The position numbers and the translations under genes were made by a program. DNA of 64,000 bases from Siphonodentalium dalli (lineage: Eukaryota > Mollusca > Scaphopoda > Gadilida > Siphonodentaliidae), in contig CP136065.1 of NCBI GenBank assembly GCA_032622095.1, forward strand, positions 93,999,343 to 94,063,342, written 5' to 3'. This document shows positions 22,788-34,271 of the stretch, piece after piece. The number at the start of each line of letters is the position of its first letter. Positions within the stretch are counted from its first letter, which is position 1. A model generated the notes under the pieces. The model worked only from the letters and a program-made list of their open reading frames with translations, did not search any database and was not told where the DNA came from.

Positions 22788-23542
22788 CTTTGTGTTGACT
22801 TGCTGTTTGTCTGTGAATCACCTGGAGAGGATGATTAACATAACGTCAATGATCTGCTCCAGTTGATTCACAGATAATTACCAGTTTATCATCAAACTTA
22901 AATCACAATAAAAGTAGTTATAATATAAATTTTGGTCACAGTCATGGATTAAACTTATCTGGCACAAGGGTGTGGAAAAACTACAGAACACAACTTGCAT
23001 CATAATCTAGAATATTTTATCAAACTTGTTACGAATGGCAATAAATGGGGTTTTTTTTATTTGGCCTTAGTGCACTCAGCAATACCTGAGTCAGCAGCAC
23101 TACTGGTAAGCGGAGGGCTACTGTCATTAAATTATGATAATGTTTTGAATTAATGTATGAACGCATGTAAGAACTGTTCCTAGTTTGTACACTAGTAGTA
23201 GCTCTTCAAGACTTGTACTGTACTATTTAGAATTGCAGATGATCACTTGTGTCACAAATGGCAGGTTTTGGTAACACGTGACTGGGGTACTTTCCTAATT
23301 GAAGGGACACATTAGGAGCAAAGAATTTATAATTGTCCCAGATGGTTTTTCTTTTCATAAAGATTGCGCATGTAAATAATTACATTTGTGCATGTCAAAT
23401 TAAGACAATTAAATAGATTTATTTATTGACATAATTCCACATTATTGGTACATCCATAAAGGATCAAACATGGTCTATTCCAAATATTTTTTGCAGACAA
23501 CAGTATAATGAGCTCTCATCTGTAAAAGTCATAAATGATATT
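22788..23542. other. No gene seen
   Basis: No supported exon or element. A donor-like ACTG/GTAAGC on the + strand at 23106 has no convincing exon. Confidence 0.4.
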
Positions 23543-23656
23543 AGAGTAATGCCCTAATTAATCGACTCTTTAACCACAGCAGAATTATGGGTAACTTTTC
23601 AGGATTTAGTTGGAAATATGGCTTGTTGCCATTCATCGGAAAAGGGCATTACTGTA
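23543..23656. mobile_element. Palindromic MITE family P, copy 6 (right arm deleted)
   Basis: A full left arm to 'cattcatcgga' is followed directly by the last few bases, 'gggcattactgta', so about 100 bp of right arm is missing. Confidence 0.8.
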
Positions 23657-24805
23657 AGTGATGTGAAACACTCCACTGAGGTGTTCTGAAACCTTGAATA
23701 ACATAATCAAGCCAAAGAAGTAATTTTCATATATTTGATATCCAAATAGTAAAAAAAAAACAGCATCATTTTTATCAACGAATTACACGGAGTGACTATT
23801 ATTTGGGCAATCATTGTCGTATTGTTTATGCCCAATATTTAAATGCATCCAGAAAAATATGTAAATAATTATATTTGTGCATAGTTCAACCATTGTATTC
23901 TCTGAAATGGTAAAGTTGATGTGGTTTGAATATTCAACAATCTTAGTTAATTGCTACATTCTTCCAATTGAGGATAGTGTTTTGATATTAACTTACTGGT
24001 TTTCTTCAATGAAATAAGACCACAATATATCTTTAAGTCATCTTTAAAGGTCTATTCAGGGTTCCAGACAAATGTTTACAAAACTTATTTTACTACATGT
24101 AGTTACATGTATTTAGAATATATCGTATAAAATAACATGTTTTAACAAGAAGAGCTACAAGAAAGACAGTATTTAGTTTGAAATTTAATTTTCTATGCAT
24201 TTATTTCAAATAGTTTTCATGTTTCAGAGGGACACCAAAATTTATACTGTTTATTTTGCAACAACAAAATGATAATATTTGGTATTTTTGGTCCAGATAA
24301 TATATCATATATTGTTTTCAACGTTTTTTCAACAGAAAAAAGCAGAAAACACTGTTAAATGAGATTTTATATGTTGTTGTTGTAACTTGGAGGTATGGAA
24401 CCTTGAATGAACGATGGTCAATTTAAAAAGTAATTGAATTTCATGCCTATAACTGTTCTATTCTGTAGATCAGTGAAAAACAAGTTAAGTTTGTATATAT
24501 GTGATGGGGTAGTTGTAATTTTGTTTTGTAATTGACTGTAATTAATTACATTTTCTCAAGTAATTTAGAGTATTATGTAATTTTTATATTTCGCAGACCT
24601 GGTATTAAAGTCCATGAACATATTTTCAAAAGTTCACCCCCCCCCCCCCACCCCCCACTTCGTTTGGAAAATTTTATAACTGGTACCTCAATATTCAATA
24701 TAGCTAGAACTAGACCATGTTTCATTTCAATTAACTTACAGTCGACGTACTCTCATGGTTAAATTTATTTCAAACGGGAATATTCTAGCAAATGAAATTA
24801 CTTAC
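23657..24805. other. No gene seen; C-rich run
   Basis: A C-rich run with one A at 24638-24656 is the only distinctive feature. It is presumed intron of the minus-strand gene. Confidence 0.4.
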
Positions 24806-24843
24806 GCATCGAAGTATGCATTGCTTGACCAATCAATAGCTTC
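24806..24843 (-). CDS. Micro-exon of unidentified minus-strand gene (first one seen)
   Basis: A 38-nt exon with acceptor '...attgaatttgcag' and perfect donor GTAAGT on the minus strand. It reads EAIDWSSNAYFDA with the last codon split GC|T across the intron to 15537-15558. Of the three possible frames over the four joined micro-exons only this one is open. Earlier exons, including the start codon, were not found and may be hidden in the transposon-rich DNA above 25 kb or outside the window. Introns to the next exons seen are about 9.2, 5.9 and 6.1 kb. I do not recognise the protein. Confidence 0.55.
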
Positions 24844-25257
24844 CTGCAAATTCAATTACATGTAACATAATAAATAAATAATATTCACTTATTCATACAA
24901 GCCACACTCATACTATCTGACTGCAGTCTCATGAAGTTATCAAATAATCTACATGTTAGCGTCGCATATCTAACTGATCAAACGTCGTATGTTCATAATA
25001 AAACTAAAGTACTTTTCTTCATAAATTAATTGGGGAATGGTCAGACTGAACAAGTATGCATAATAGAATTGTATTTGCAAAGATACCACCACCAAAAAAC
25101 AAAACATATGTGTTTCCTATTATGGCACCAAAAAATTCCAGGTAGGTACAGCTGCATCTATGCTCTAATTAATCGACCCTCAACGAGGTTGACATGCGGT
25201 ATGACCGCAGTGCAATACTGTGGTCAGGCGGTCAACTGCGGTATTGAAACAACGAAA

Positions 25258-25422
25258 TACAGTAATGCCCTAATTAATCGACCCCTTAACCACAGCAGAA
25301 TTATGGGTAACTCGGGGAGATCTTTCCGATTAATGGCAACAAGCCATATTTCCGACTAAATCCTGAAAAGTTACCCATAATTATGCTGTGGTTAAGGGTC
25401 GATTATTTAGGGCATTATTGTA
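25258..25422. mobile_element. Palindromic MITE family P, copy 7
   Basis: Left arm truncated after 'tatgggtaac', then 'tcggggagatctttccgatt' and a complete right arm to GCATTATTGTA. A loose fragment of the same left end ('tgctctaattaatcgacc') also occurs at 25161. Confidence 0.8.
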
Positions 25423-26383
25423 CCGTGGACTACCGCATGGTCAGGTAGGGAATTTTTTTTTATTTATATTTTTCCCGAATGGTTTAGAGGGATATTAATG
25501 CTAACACTAAGGCTGTCAATATATATTGCAAGTATTATAACAGTTAATGTAACACAATAATATGTCAATGTGGACAAGGAAATGGCTCCCAGGTTAGGTT
25601 GTGGTGGCACATCTTCCGGAGAGCACAGTATGGACATATATCAACAGGCTCAAGATGAACACCATAATAGGGCTCTGTATGACTTAGTAATAATAAAAGG
25701 TTGACTGACCGCAATATCCCCAACACGGTGGCTAACTGAAGGATTGGCTATATTCAGAATAAAAGTCATTATCCGGAAAACTCAAAAATTGAAAATCAAG
25801 AAAATTCGGCAAAATAAGAGCCATAACTAGGTAGAAAAAAATCTCACAAATCTGGTTTTCGAACTCGTTCAAGATATTTTAAAAACCAGCTCCTACATGT
25901 ATGCCAAACATTGTTAAAATTGGTCAAAATTTGTTCAAGAAATTCGCTAACGAGCTGAAAATTAAGAAAAATCTGCAAAAATGGCAAGAATTCAAAATGG
26001 GTCCAAAAATAAGGTTTTCATCAAATTTGTAAATCGGTATCCTAATATAAATGAATCAAGTTATGAAGGACGGTATCTCAAATAAACACAAAACACTGGG
26101 CATATGTCACCTGTTTCCTATAAATAGCATACTCATCTACAACTCTGCAGTGATAAATTCATTCCAGATCAGTTGTCCAGATGCCAAATTAATGTAGTTT
26201 GAAACATTTTTCACCATTAGCGATGGGTGACCTGTCGCCAGCCATATCGCCATTTTGTTTCAAAACATTGTATGAAGGGAACCGGTGTTCTGAAAAAAAG
26301 TGCATGTGTTCCAACATACTATTAGTATTAGTTGCTAAACACCGGTCTTTCCAACTGTCGATTGAACAAGTAAAGAAAACAAA

Positions 26384-27489
26384 ATGATCATCTTCAATTG
26401 TTCAAGAGCAAGGTCAAATGAAACTGAAGAATGGAATATGGGAAGCGACCAAATTAAAGAGGTTCCTGCTACTACACTTCTAGGATTAACACGCACCAAT
26501 CAGAAATCATATATGATTGAAGAGAGAATCCTAAAGGGACAACGAACGCTATATGCTTTGATAGGAGCGGGGTTGCATGGGAAAAATGGACTGAATCCGT
26601 ATGTATCACATCATCTATACAGTTTGTTCAGCAGACCTAGAATAATTTATGGATTGGAGGTCATGACATTGAAGATTGGAGAATCCACCAAGTTGAGGCA
26701 ATATGAATGCGGTCTGCTGAAGGAGATACAAAATCTGCCAGATAGATGTGCTAATTCTGCAGCTTACATACTACTCGGAGCTCTGCCTATAACTGTGCTA
26801 TAACTGTGGAAATCGAGAAACGTTCCTTATCACTCTTCAATAGGATTGCCATAAGAACTAAATCTCCAGAAAACCTTTTAAGCAGACGTCAGCTAGTAAT
26901 GAAGGATATTGATAGCAGAAGCTGGTTTTCCTACATAAGAAGAACCCTTGAAAAGTACTCCTTGCCTACAGCTTACGATATTATGGATAGTCCTTTTCCA
27001 AAGGAAATCTGGAAGGAACAAGTCAAGGAAGCTGTGGATAAGCATCAGAAACAGATATGGGAGGATGAAGTAGAGGGCAAATCATCGCTGAGATATCTTC
27101 AGGTGCAGGAGAAGCCAACTTTGGAGCCACACAATATCTGGGCATCTGTCCCCGCAGATTGCAGAGAGATCAGGAAGGCAATGACCAAAGCCAAGCTCTT
27201 AACAGGATCTTACACCCTACAAGCGAACCGTCACAAGTTCAATCAATTTGAGGTCAGCCCTGTTTGCCATCTCTGTAACAAGAAGCCAGAAGATAGACTT
27301 CACTTCATTCTAGAATGTCAAGCTTTATCTGATGTCAGGCGGAACCATCTAGAAGCTCTCAAACAGGTCCTTTATGAGAAGTGTGAAGATGTATTGGCGG
27401 ATGGTATCACCAGCAGTAATGAACTGATGCTCCACTGCTTGCTGGACTGTTCTAGACAAGTCACTAGATTTGTTGATAGGTCAGACTAA
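26384..27489 (+). pseudogene. Non-LTR retrotransposon (CR1/Jockey-like) ORF2 C-terminal part, frameshifted
   Basis: It encodes the region downstream of the reverse transcriptase palm. First comes LLGLTRTNQKSYMIEERI, then 'TLYALIGAGLHGKNGL' and 'RPRIIYGLEVM', then a terminal zinc-knuckle CHLCNKKPEDRLHFILEC (C-x2-C-x8-H-x4-C). This layout is typical of the tail of CR1/Jockey-group LINE proteins. The endonuclease and catalytic reverse transcriptase are absent, consistent with 5' truncation. An 11-bp tandem duplication (26787-26808) shifts the frame; elsewhere the frame is open for about 370 codons, so decay is recent. Confidence 0.8.
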
Positions 27490-28934
27490 TACAATATCAA
27501 ACACTGTGGAGAAGATAAGCAGAACCATGTTGTTCGAACTTCATTTAGCCAGAACAGCAATTCTTAATTCTCAGTAATTTCACAAATCATGGACTATGTG
27601 TCAAATTAAATTTCTTATAATCTAACCATTTAGTTAGGCTGTTAATAACTACATAATTATGTGATATTCATACTACTTGTGCTTCTTCTACTGTGTTAGA
27701 CACTTCTGATATATACCAGAAACTGATTGGTGCTTCAATCACAGTCCCTAGGAATCACTGTTAGTTGAATAAAATATTATTTAAAATAATATTAAATCAA
27801 TATATTATAGTTAGTTATTATATTAATATATATACCAGTTTGGCAAGTAAAAATTTTGTATACTGCATTTTCATTGGCAGATGATTTGCAAGAAAATACA
27901 GAGTACACATTTTTATGCCACACAAACATTCGCGAATTCTGAGTTTATATCATCATATTCCGTATTTTGTTCTTGAAACGATGGTGTGTTCAGATTGTTA
28001 GTATCTTTACCCACTTACGAGAAAATAGCTGTTAGTTACTCGAATATTCCTTCAGGTGCAAACTCGGTGGAATTCTTTACGATTTTGGAAAAACATATCC
28101 ATTCTATAAATACCATTTTACTTATTCGCACCCGGTGATAATCCGAATAAAAGGGATTACGGATGTGAGTAAACAGACGTCGGGTGTGGTAAAACTGGCT
28201 CTGCTCTAAACTACTAAGTGCACATTTTAACTCATTCTCATTACTAGAGAAATGTAGAAATGATCATCTCAAACTAATATATCTATATATTTTCAAGTAG
28301 GGCCCTAGTGGTGGTTGATAACTTGAGATGTGAAAGCAAATTTTATATTCCAAGCTCCCGTTTTGCTCCGCATCCCAAGAGCGGCAATGGGAGATAACTT
28401 GTACTGGGATTGGCTGCAAATTTTAAATAAGTAATTGTAATAAGGAACTGAAGAGAGACACTACCGCGTCAGCAAAAAATGATTTTCACGAGTTCCATAA
28501 ATGTGAATTTATGCTGATATTTGGATGGAAAATCACGATTTATGTACAAATCAGACCAGGTAGAGTTGATATGACCCAACGAGCGCATTAAGAACTATTA
28601 ACTTAATTGTCACATGTCAATTGTGGGGAGATAAATGCAATTTTTTCGAACGAAAAATCTAATTGTTCGTTTTAGTGATAGAGCACAGGGGGTGGTCTCT
28701 AGCCAATGAGATGATTGTTTACATAATAACAAAATCTGAAGTTGCCTAACTGCACCTGTTATCTGTATAGAAGAGGTAATGTATCTAGATCTATTTGTTA
28801 TATTTTAATCAAATTTAATATTATATGGACAGTGATTCCTAGGACTGTGCTTCAATAGAAGATCACAACATACCTGTTTCTACAGGGTTCTCCGAAGACA
28901 ACGGAGGAAACTACTTCAACCAACCAACCAATGG
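27490..28934. other. Interior of foldback element; no gene seen
   Basis: Follows the LINE stop codon. 'gtgattcctagg' near 28828 and 'tagggaatcactg' near 27749 are small inverted relatives, which suggests a further nested foldback. No coding region. Confidence 0.35.
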
Positions 28935-29227
28935 CGATATGGATGGCGACGATTCACTCATCGCTAATGGTGAAAAATGTTTCAAACTCTGTTAATTTGG
29001 AATGATTTTATCGCTGCAGAGTTGAAGATGAATACAAGTATGTTATTTATAGTAAACAGGCGACATATGCCTGGTGTTTTGTGTTTAGTGCGTATATTTG
29101 AGATATGTTTGTCCACTTATTTGGTGATATTTCATAACTTGATTCATTTATATTAGGATACCTATTTACACATTTGATTAAAACCTTATTTTTGGGACTT
29201 AATATCCATTAACTGTGATCAAACTCA

Positions 29228-29548
29228 GAATCGCAGTTTTTTTTAAATTGACTGAAAAATGACAAAATGCAGGTTCGGACAAAAGATGCATCCCAGGATA
29301 TACGATTCTATGTCAAAAAATGGCAACCCTATCTCCACCAAAATGACTCTGACTGAACTAAAAGTCGCAGGTGTGGAGGTTCCCATGCTGGCTGACATCT
29401 GGTTTTTTTTAAATTACGGAATACAGCATTGGACAAAATATGTATCACAAGAAGTATAATTCTGCCAAAAAATGGCAATAAAAAAAATAAGTCCCACCGA
29501 ACTAAAAATCGCAGGTGTGCAGGTTCCCATGCCGGTTGATATAACATT
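29228..29548. repeat. Family D dispersed repeat, fragment
   Basis: Two units with 'actgaactaaaagtcgcagg', 'aggttcccatgctggctgac' and 'gacaaaagatgcatcccagg', matching 17485-18258. Confidence 0.65.
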
Positions 29549-29560
29549 ATCTAAAATATG

Positions 29561-30886
29561 CAGGTCTGGCAAATGTGAGAATACAGCTACAATAGCTGTA
29601 TTCAGCTAACCTAGCTGTATTCAGCTATATATTATACTCTCAAACCGGTAATAAACTAGAAGCGCTAATTTGCGCATCAAAATTAGGCTACCATATTCTC
29701 CGGTCACCCTCAACCAAATCAAAATCGTCGCTTGTGTTCTGACAAAGTGTTGCCTTTTGTCGACACAGCAATTCTGATTTTGTGTGAAAACTTACTACGG
29801 TGGTCGATGTCAGTAAATATTCTGGGGACTATTTTCTGCAAATGCATTCATTAACTAACTTATAAAATAAAGATCAAATTCATCCCAAACACTCGTTTAC
29901 TTCTTCCCCATTGCTAAACCGGTAGGGGGCGTTAGAATGGTGTACCTATATCAAGCATTTAGAATTACATACCACTAGCGGTTTGTGAGCGATACTGGTA
30001 ACTATTGGTGTAAACAATATTTATTCCCAATACAAAACAAGATGAATATTTTACAAAAATGCTAATGGATGAGTATGGGTGATTGGAAAGGGATGAGACA
30101 ACAAGCCTATTGTGGCTTTTTTGTAAGTCCTCTCCCAGTAACTATTCATTATAACTGTATATACAGATATTGTGCGGCATATTGCAAATGTATGGCACAA
30201 CATAGGGACAACTGAAATGAAAATGCGACTTATATAATTTCTGAAGTATTTCAAACATGAAGTCCTGGTCGTTAGCGAGTCAGAACTATTCAATCTGTTT
30301 TGGCGGGAAAATATATAATGTGTGAAAACTTACTAAACATAACATTGGTATTTGTATTTTCACGATTCGACATACAAGTATGCGTTTCCGTATTTTTGGA
30401 GAGAATCAGCTCAAGCAGTGAGTGGAACTCGCTCGGTTAAACTCTGGCTAGAGATGTTCCCCTTTTTACCTGTTTTAACGCACCAACCAAACTGCGTTTT
30501 AGCAGCATCATATTGATACTTCCGGGAATGATTAAGATGTTCCATCTTCGGTGATAAATATTGTATTTAATGTATTTTTCAAGGTATTCCGCATTGCATA
30601 AGAGAGTTATTAACCGTTATGACCGACATCGACCGCCGTAGTAAGTTTTCACACATAATCACCATCGCCGTGCCGACAAAAGGCAATACTTTGTCAGAAC
30701 ACACGCGACGATTTTGATTTCGTTGAGGGTGGCCGGAGAATAGGGTAGCCTAATTTTGATGCGCAAATTAGCGCTTCTAGTTTATTATCGAAAAACAGCC
30801 CGTTTGAGAGTATAATATATAGCTGAATACAGCTAGGTTAGCTGAATACAGCTATTGTAGCTGTATTCTCACATTTGCCAGACCTG
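29561..30886. mobile_element. TIR element with ~265-bp inverted repeats (1.3 kb)
   Basis: Ends CAGGTCTGGCAAATGTGAGA and TCTCACATTTGCCAGACCTG head inverted repeats that extend to 'acttactacggtggtcgatg' and 'catcgaccgccgtagtaagt'. Inside each end the word 'agctgtattcagct' is repeated. A 5-bp ATATG flanks both sides and may be the target duplication. The 0.8-kb interior shows no transposase. A related single end lies at 31921-32008. Confidence 0.75.
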
Positions 30887-30903
30887 ATATGTGCCTATTT
30901 CAC

Positions 30904-31590
30904 AGGCCTTCTAAATAGTGAGTGATAAATAATTAAGATACAATTATAATTAATATTTACCTATACACTGTAAGTAGAAATAGGTATGAATCAAACAGCC
31001 AATGTCAGCCATATTCTTCTCCCTGCATCTGGCAACTGGTCATTTTACAGTGTACAAGTCCTGTGTCCATTTCAACACTTCCCATGGTTGACAGGAAGTA
31101 GTGAGTGGACACAATGTACTGGCCAGTTATATCAACAAAGAATTTGAGATTGTTGACAGTTGTCATGCTCAGTGATCACTTCCTGTGGTCAGTTAGCTAC
31201 AGTAATGCTCTAATTAATCGACCTCTTAACCAAAGCAGAATTATGGGTAACTTTTCAGGATTTAGTCGGAAATATGGCTTGTTGCCATTCATCGGAAAGC
31301 TCTCCCCGAGAGCTTTCCGATGAATGGCAACAAGCCATATTTCCGACTAAATCTTGAAAAGTTACCCATAATTCTGCTTTGGTTAAGAGGTCGATTAATT
31401 AGAGCATTACTGTATTTCCTGTGAAGAGTTGAAATGGATATAGCATTTGTACACTGTAAAATGACCAGTTGCCAGTAGCAGGGAGAAGAATATGGCTGAC
31501 ATAGGCTGTTTGATTCGTACATGTATCTACTTACAGGTAAATATTAATTAAAATGGTATTTTAACTATTTATCACTCACTATTTAGAAGA
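30904..31590. mobile_element. Foldback element split by a family P palindrome
   Basis: Arms of about 170 bp carry 'cttctaaatagtgagtgata', 'gccatattcttctccctgc' and 'ctggtcattttacagtgtac' with reverse complements on the other side. The central loop contains the complete 217-bp palindrome at 31198-31414. No coding region. Confidence 0.7.
31198..31414. mobile_element. Palindromic MITE family P, complete 217-bp copy
   Basis: TACAGTAATGCTCTAATTAA to GAGCATTACTGTA with centre 'gctctccccgagagc'. It is nearly identical to 22571-22787 and inserted in the loop of a foldback element, so it is a recent arrival. Confidence 0.9.
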
Positions 31591-31611
31591 CCTTTGGCCT
31601 AGTTTTTAAAA

Positions 31612-31898
31612 AATTGGGCAATCTCATACGACTTCCCCGTCAAGAACATTTTGGGCTGAAGTTTGTTAGACAGTAAAGCCCGCCTCCCCCAAGCCCACCC
31701 ACCCTGCCAAGTATTTTTCCTATAGTATTCTTGAAATGTGTCTCTCTGTGGTGTGATACTTTGGGTATGCCCGTTATTTAGTAAAGGTGATTTTTTTACT
31801 AAATAACGGGTATGTTAGAGTTACATTTCTTTGAAAAACTCAAAACATTGGGCAACAAATTTTCTCAACGGGGAAGTCGTATGATATTGCCAAAAATT
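31612..31898. mobile_element. Small foldback element (~290 bp)
   Basis: Ends 'aattgggcaatctcatacga' and 'tcgtatgatattgccaaaaa' are reverse complements. An inner hairpin 'cccgttatttagtaaa' / 'tttactaaataacggg' lies at about 31769-31810. Confidence 0.65.
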
Positions 31899-31920
31899 GA
31901 CCAGAAAATGGGAATATAGG

Positions 31921-32008
31921 CTGCTATAATAATTAGCTGACTTCAGCTAGGATAGCTGATATCAGCTATTGTGTGTGAATTTTTACATTTGATTTGCCAT
32001 ACCTGGTA
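31921..32008. mobile_element. Solo terminus related to the 29561-30886 element
   Basis: 'agctgatatcagctattgtg' followed by 'tttacatttgatttgccata' and 'cctgg' resembles the right end of the CAGGTCTGGCAAAT element. The partner end is missing. Confidence 0.5.
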
Positions 32009-32049
32009 AAATCAAAAGTTCACTGAAACAACATTGCCATAACTGAAAT

Positions 32050-32388
32050 GTTAATGGAACAACTTTTGGAGCCACTACACCAAAGAAGAAACATGATGAG
32101 AATGAAGCTGTTCGGCAGAGTAGTGGATGGGCTGGTGCCGGCTATACTATCAAAAGACTACTAATACTCAAAAAGAAAGGAAGGGGAATTAAGGCGAAAA
32201 AGTACCCAGGCTTTATAACATCAAACCTTGTCGAAAAGGAGGAGTGTATTAACTCAAACTCCATCAAAAGGATACGAGCAAACACGGCACTATTCAAACA
32301 CTCGTTCTTTGCTCGAGCTATCGAGGAGTGGAACAGTTTGGAGGATAGTACATGCATATGGGAGACCAAATTCACATTTAATAGCTAA
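32050..32388 (+). pseudogene. LINE ORF2 extreme C-terminal fragment
   Basis: The frame first reads EPLHQRRNMMRMKLFGRVVD and DGLVPAI, stops at TAA, then continues in another frame with KAKKYPGFITSNLVEKEEC, NTALFKHSFFARAIEEWNSL and a TAA at 32386. The 'FF-R-(I/V)-EWN-L' ending is the usual last block of CR1-like LINE proteins. The upstream reverse transcriptase is absent. It ends exactly where the GCTTAAGC array begins. Confidence 0.75.
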
Positions 32389-34268
32389 TTACGCTTAAGC
32401 CTAATGCCATTATGCTTAAGCGTAATGTCATTACGCTTAAACATAATGCAATTATGCTTAAGCGTAATGCTAGTATGCTTAAGCGTAATTGCCTCACCAT
32501 ACAACTCAATTACGCTTAAGCGTAATAGGTTTTCATAGCCTCTCTACCTTACATATAATGGTATAATCTAAAGTAAATTAATAGATATCAAAAGTTACTA
32601 GCATCAGTAATTGGCTGCATCCATTTCAGCTCCAGGGGAGTTTTGAGATATGGAATTTGAATTACGCTTAAGCGTACCGGTAATGCCATTACGCTTAAGC
32701 ATAATGCAACTACGCTTTAGCGTAATGCAACTATGTTTAAGTGTAATGCAAATTCCATTATGCTTAACTTATCGCATTACGCTTAAGCGCAATTGAATTA
32801 CGGTTAATATCATTACGCTAAAGCGTAATGGCATTACGCTTAAGCATAACAGCATTACGCTTAAGCGTTAGTGCTGAAACGGTTGACCTATTTTTGTAGC
32901 CGGTTAACCGCGACGTGTACCGGATCATAACCGGTTATCCACTATTTTCAACCTATGACTTTATACTGATTATTTATACTATAATTTGTACCAATATATC
33001 AGCATAATTTGATTTATTAACTGTATGGCAAACTCACGTAATGTTTACACAGACAGAGCTTGTATTAAACGAATATAAATCACCAAACACGAACATCACA
33101 AATCCACGTGTTGACAACTTGGCAGATGACACAGTGAACTAAAACTCGCAGTGTTTATAAATAGACGTGTCATGCTTGACCTGTTTGTACTGCAGTTGCG
33201 ACTGCTACCTGACTTGTTATCGTTCTCGTTTTGGGAAGAATATTGTGTGACCTATATATATGTTCGTACATGCAAATATCGACAGTTTTTTAATGCCATT
33301 ATAGCGATTGCAGGACTGGCCGATTATTAAGTCATGTGACTCAGGTATTCTAACCGCTGGGTGTTCTTTGGCGATTTGAGATGGATAGGATGACTGACGA
33401 CTGATAAACACAATTATGAAGTTTGTGAACTTTATATACATGTAGTTAACAAATGAAAATTAAAAAAACATCTGAAAACCTGCTGAAAACAGTGTTTTCT
33501 GTTAGAAGACAATCAAATGCTGAGAATTAGTCATTAGGATGCAATAAGTCCGACTGCAAGGGAACACCATTTTGATTCGAGTTCATTTGAACTTCATCGA
33601 CTGAGATTACTCAAACTCAGTAATGTTAGAAGTATAGACCGAGCGTATGTAAATAGGGTTGGTTCTCAGAGTTTGCATTTTGCCAATTTCTCTTTGAAAT
33701 GTGCTGAGACATCTGATTTACTCATTTCTTGGGTATCCATGATACTATCTACAAGTAGTCAGTCGGAGAGTAGATGTCAAATGACCATGCCGTATACTGC
33801 AGTGAAATCGATTGTATTGATCTTTGCCGATGACCCAGTGGCGTCAGTACACATGTTTTACCGGACATCGGAACATCAAAGATGACATCATGCATCTTTG
33901 ATTTTAGCCGCCAATGCCAGAATATGTAATCTGCCATTCATGGAAGACTTGATCTGGCACCAGATTTTGACTTTTAATACGCGTAATTTCGAATGTATAC
34001 CACTCTGAGTGATAACGTTTGTAGCAAAATTGATAAAGTACCTGTGTTTAAAAGCTACTGTTATCAGTCTATGCCTATGCCGATTAAGGACCTGAATACG
34101 TTAGTTTTTTTCAGTGGCATTGCATGTGTGTATTACATAGCGGTTAACCGGTTGATCGTAGTTCAACCGGTTGCCAACGGTAGCCGGTTGTCAAACGGAT
34201 ATCCGGATATCCATTTCAGCACTATTAAGCATAATGGAGATCTGAATTAAGCTTAAGCGTAATAATAA
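32389..34268. repeat. Array of palindromic ATTACGCTTAAGCGTAAT units
   Basis: About twenty copies of an 18-bp self-complementary unit or close variants, spaced about 22-23 bp, lie in two blocks (32389-32530 and 32658-32868). They resume after the nested hAT element at 34225-34268. Variants keep GCTTAAGC and swap flanking C/T and G/A in compensating ways in some units. No known satellite family matches from memory. It lies between two LINE fragments. Confidence 0.85.
32869..34224. mobile_element. hAT-like element (1,356 bp) inserted in the GCTTAAGC array
   Basis: Termini TAGTGCTGAAACGGTTGACC and GGATATCCATTTCAGCACTA are inverted. Flanking 8-bp sites are TTAAGCGT (32861-32868) and TTAAGCAT (34225-34232), 7 of 8 identical and both drawn from the array. 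'ccggttaaccg'-like words repeat near both ends. Short open frames inside show no recognisable transposase, so it appears non-autonomous. Confidence 0.8.
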
Positions 34269-34271
34269 ATC

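Larger units (their letters stand above)
25991..29202. mobile_element. Large foldback element with ~250-bp inverted repeats
   Basis: Left repeat (about 25991-26245) and right repeat (about 28935-29202) are diverged reverse complements. Both contain 'cctaatataaatgaatcaag', 'acaaaacac' and 'catttttcaccattagcgat' in matching order. Between them sit 2.7 kb including a LINE 3' fragment. This looks like a DNA-type element that captured or was invaded by the LINE. Target duplications were not clear and no transposase was recognised. Confidence 0.55.

Noticed and set aside
28869-28910. Minus-strand 16-nt exon with GTATGT donor near 28869
   Set aside because: It lies within the right arm region of the foldback element and its phase does not connect to the exon at 24806-24843.
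33217-33937. Transposase gene inside the hAT-like element 32869-34224
   Set aside because: Frames are short (under 75 codons) and show no BED zinc finger or hAT dimerisation motif. Treated as non-autonomous.
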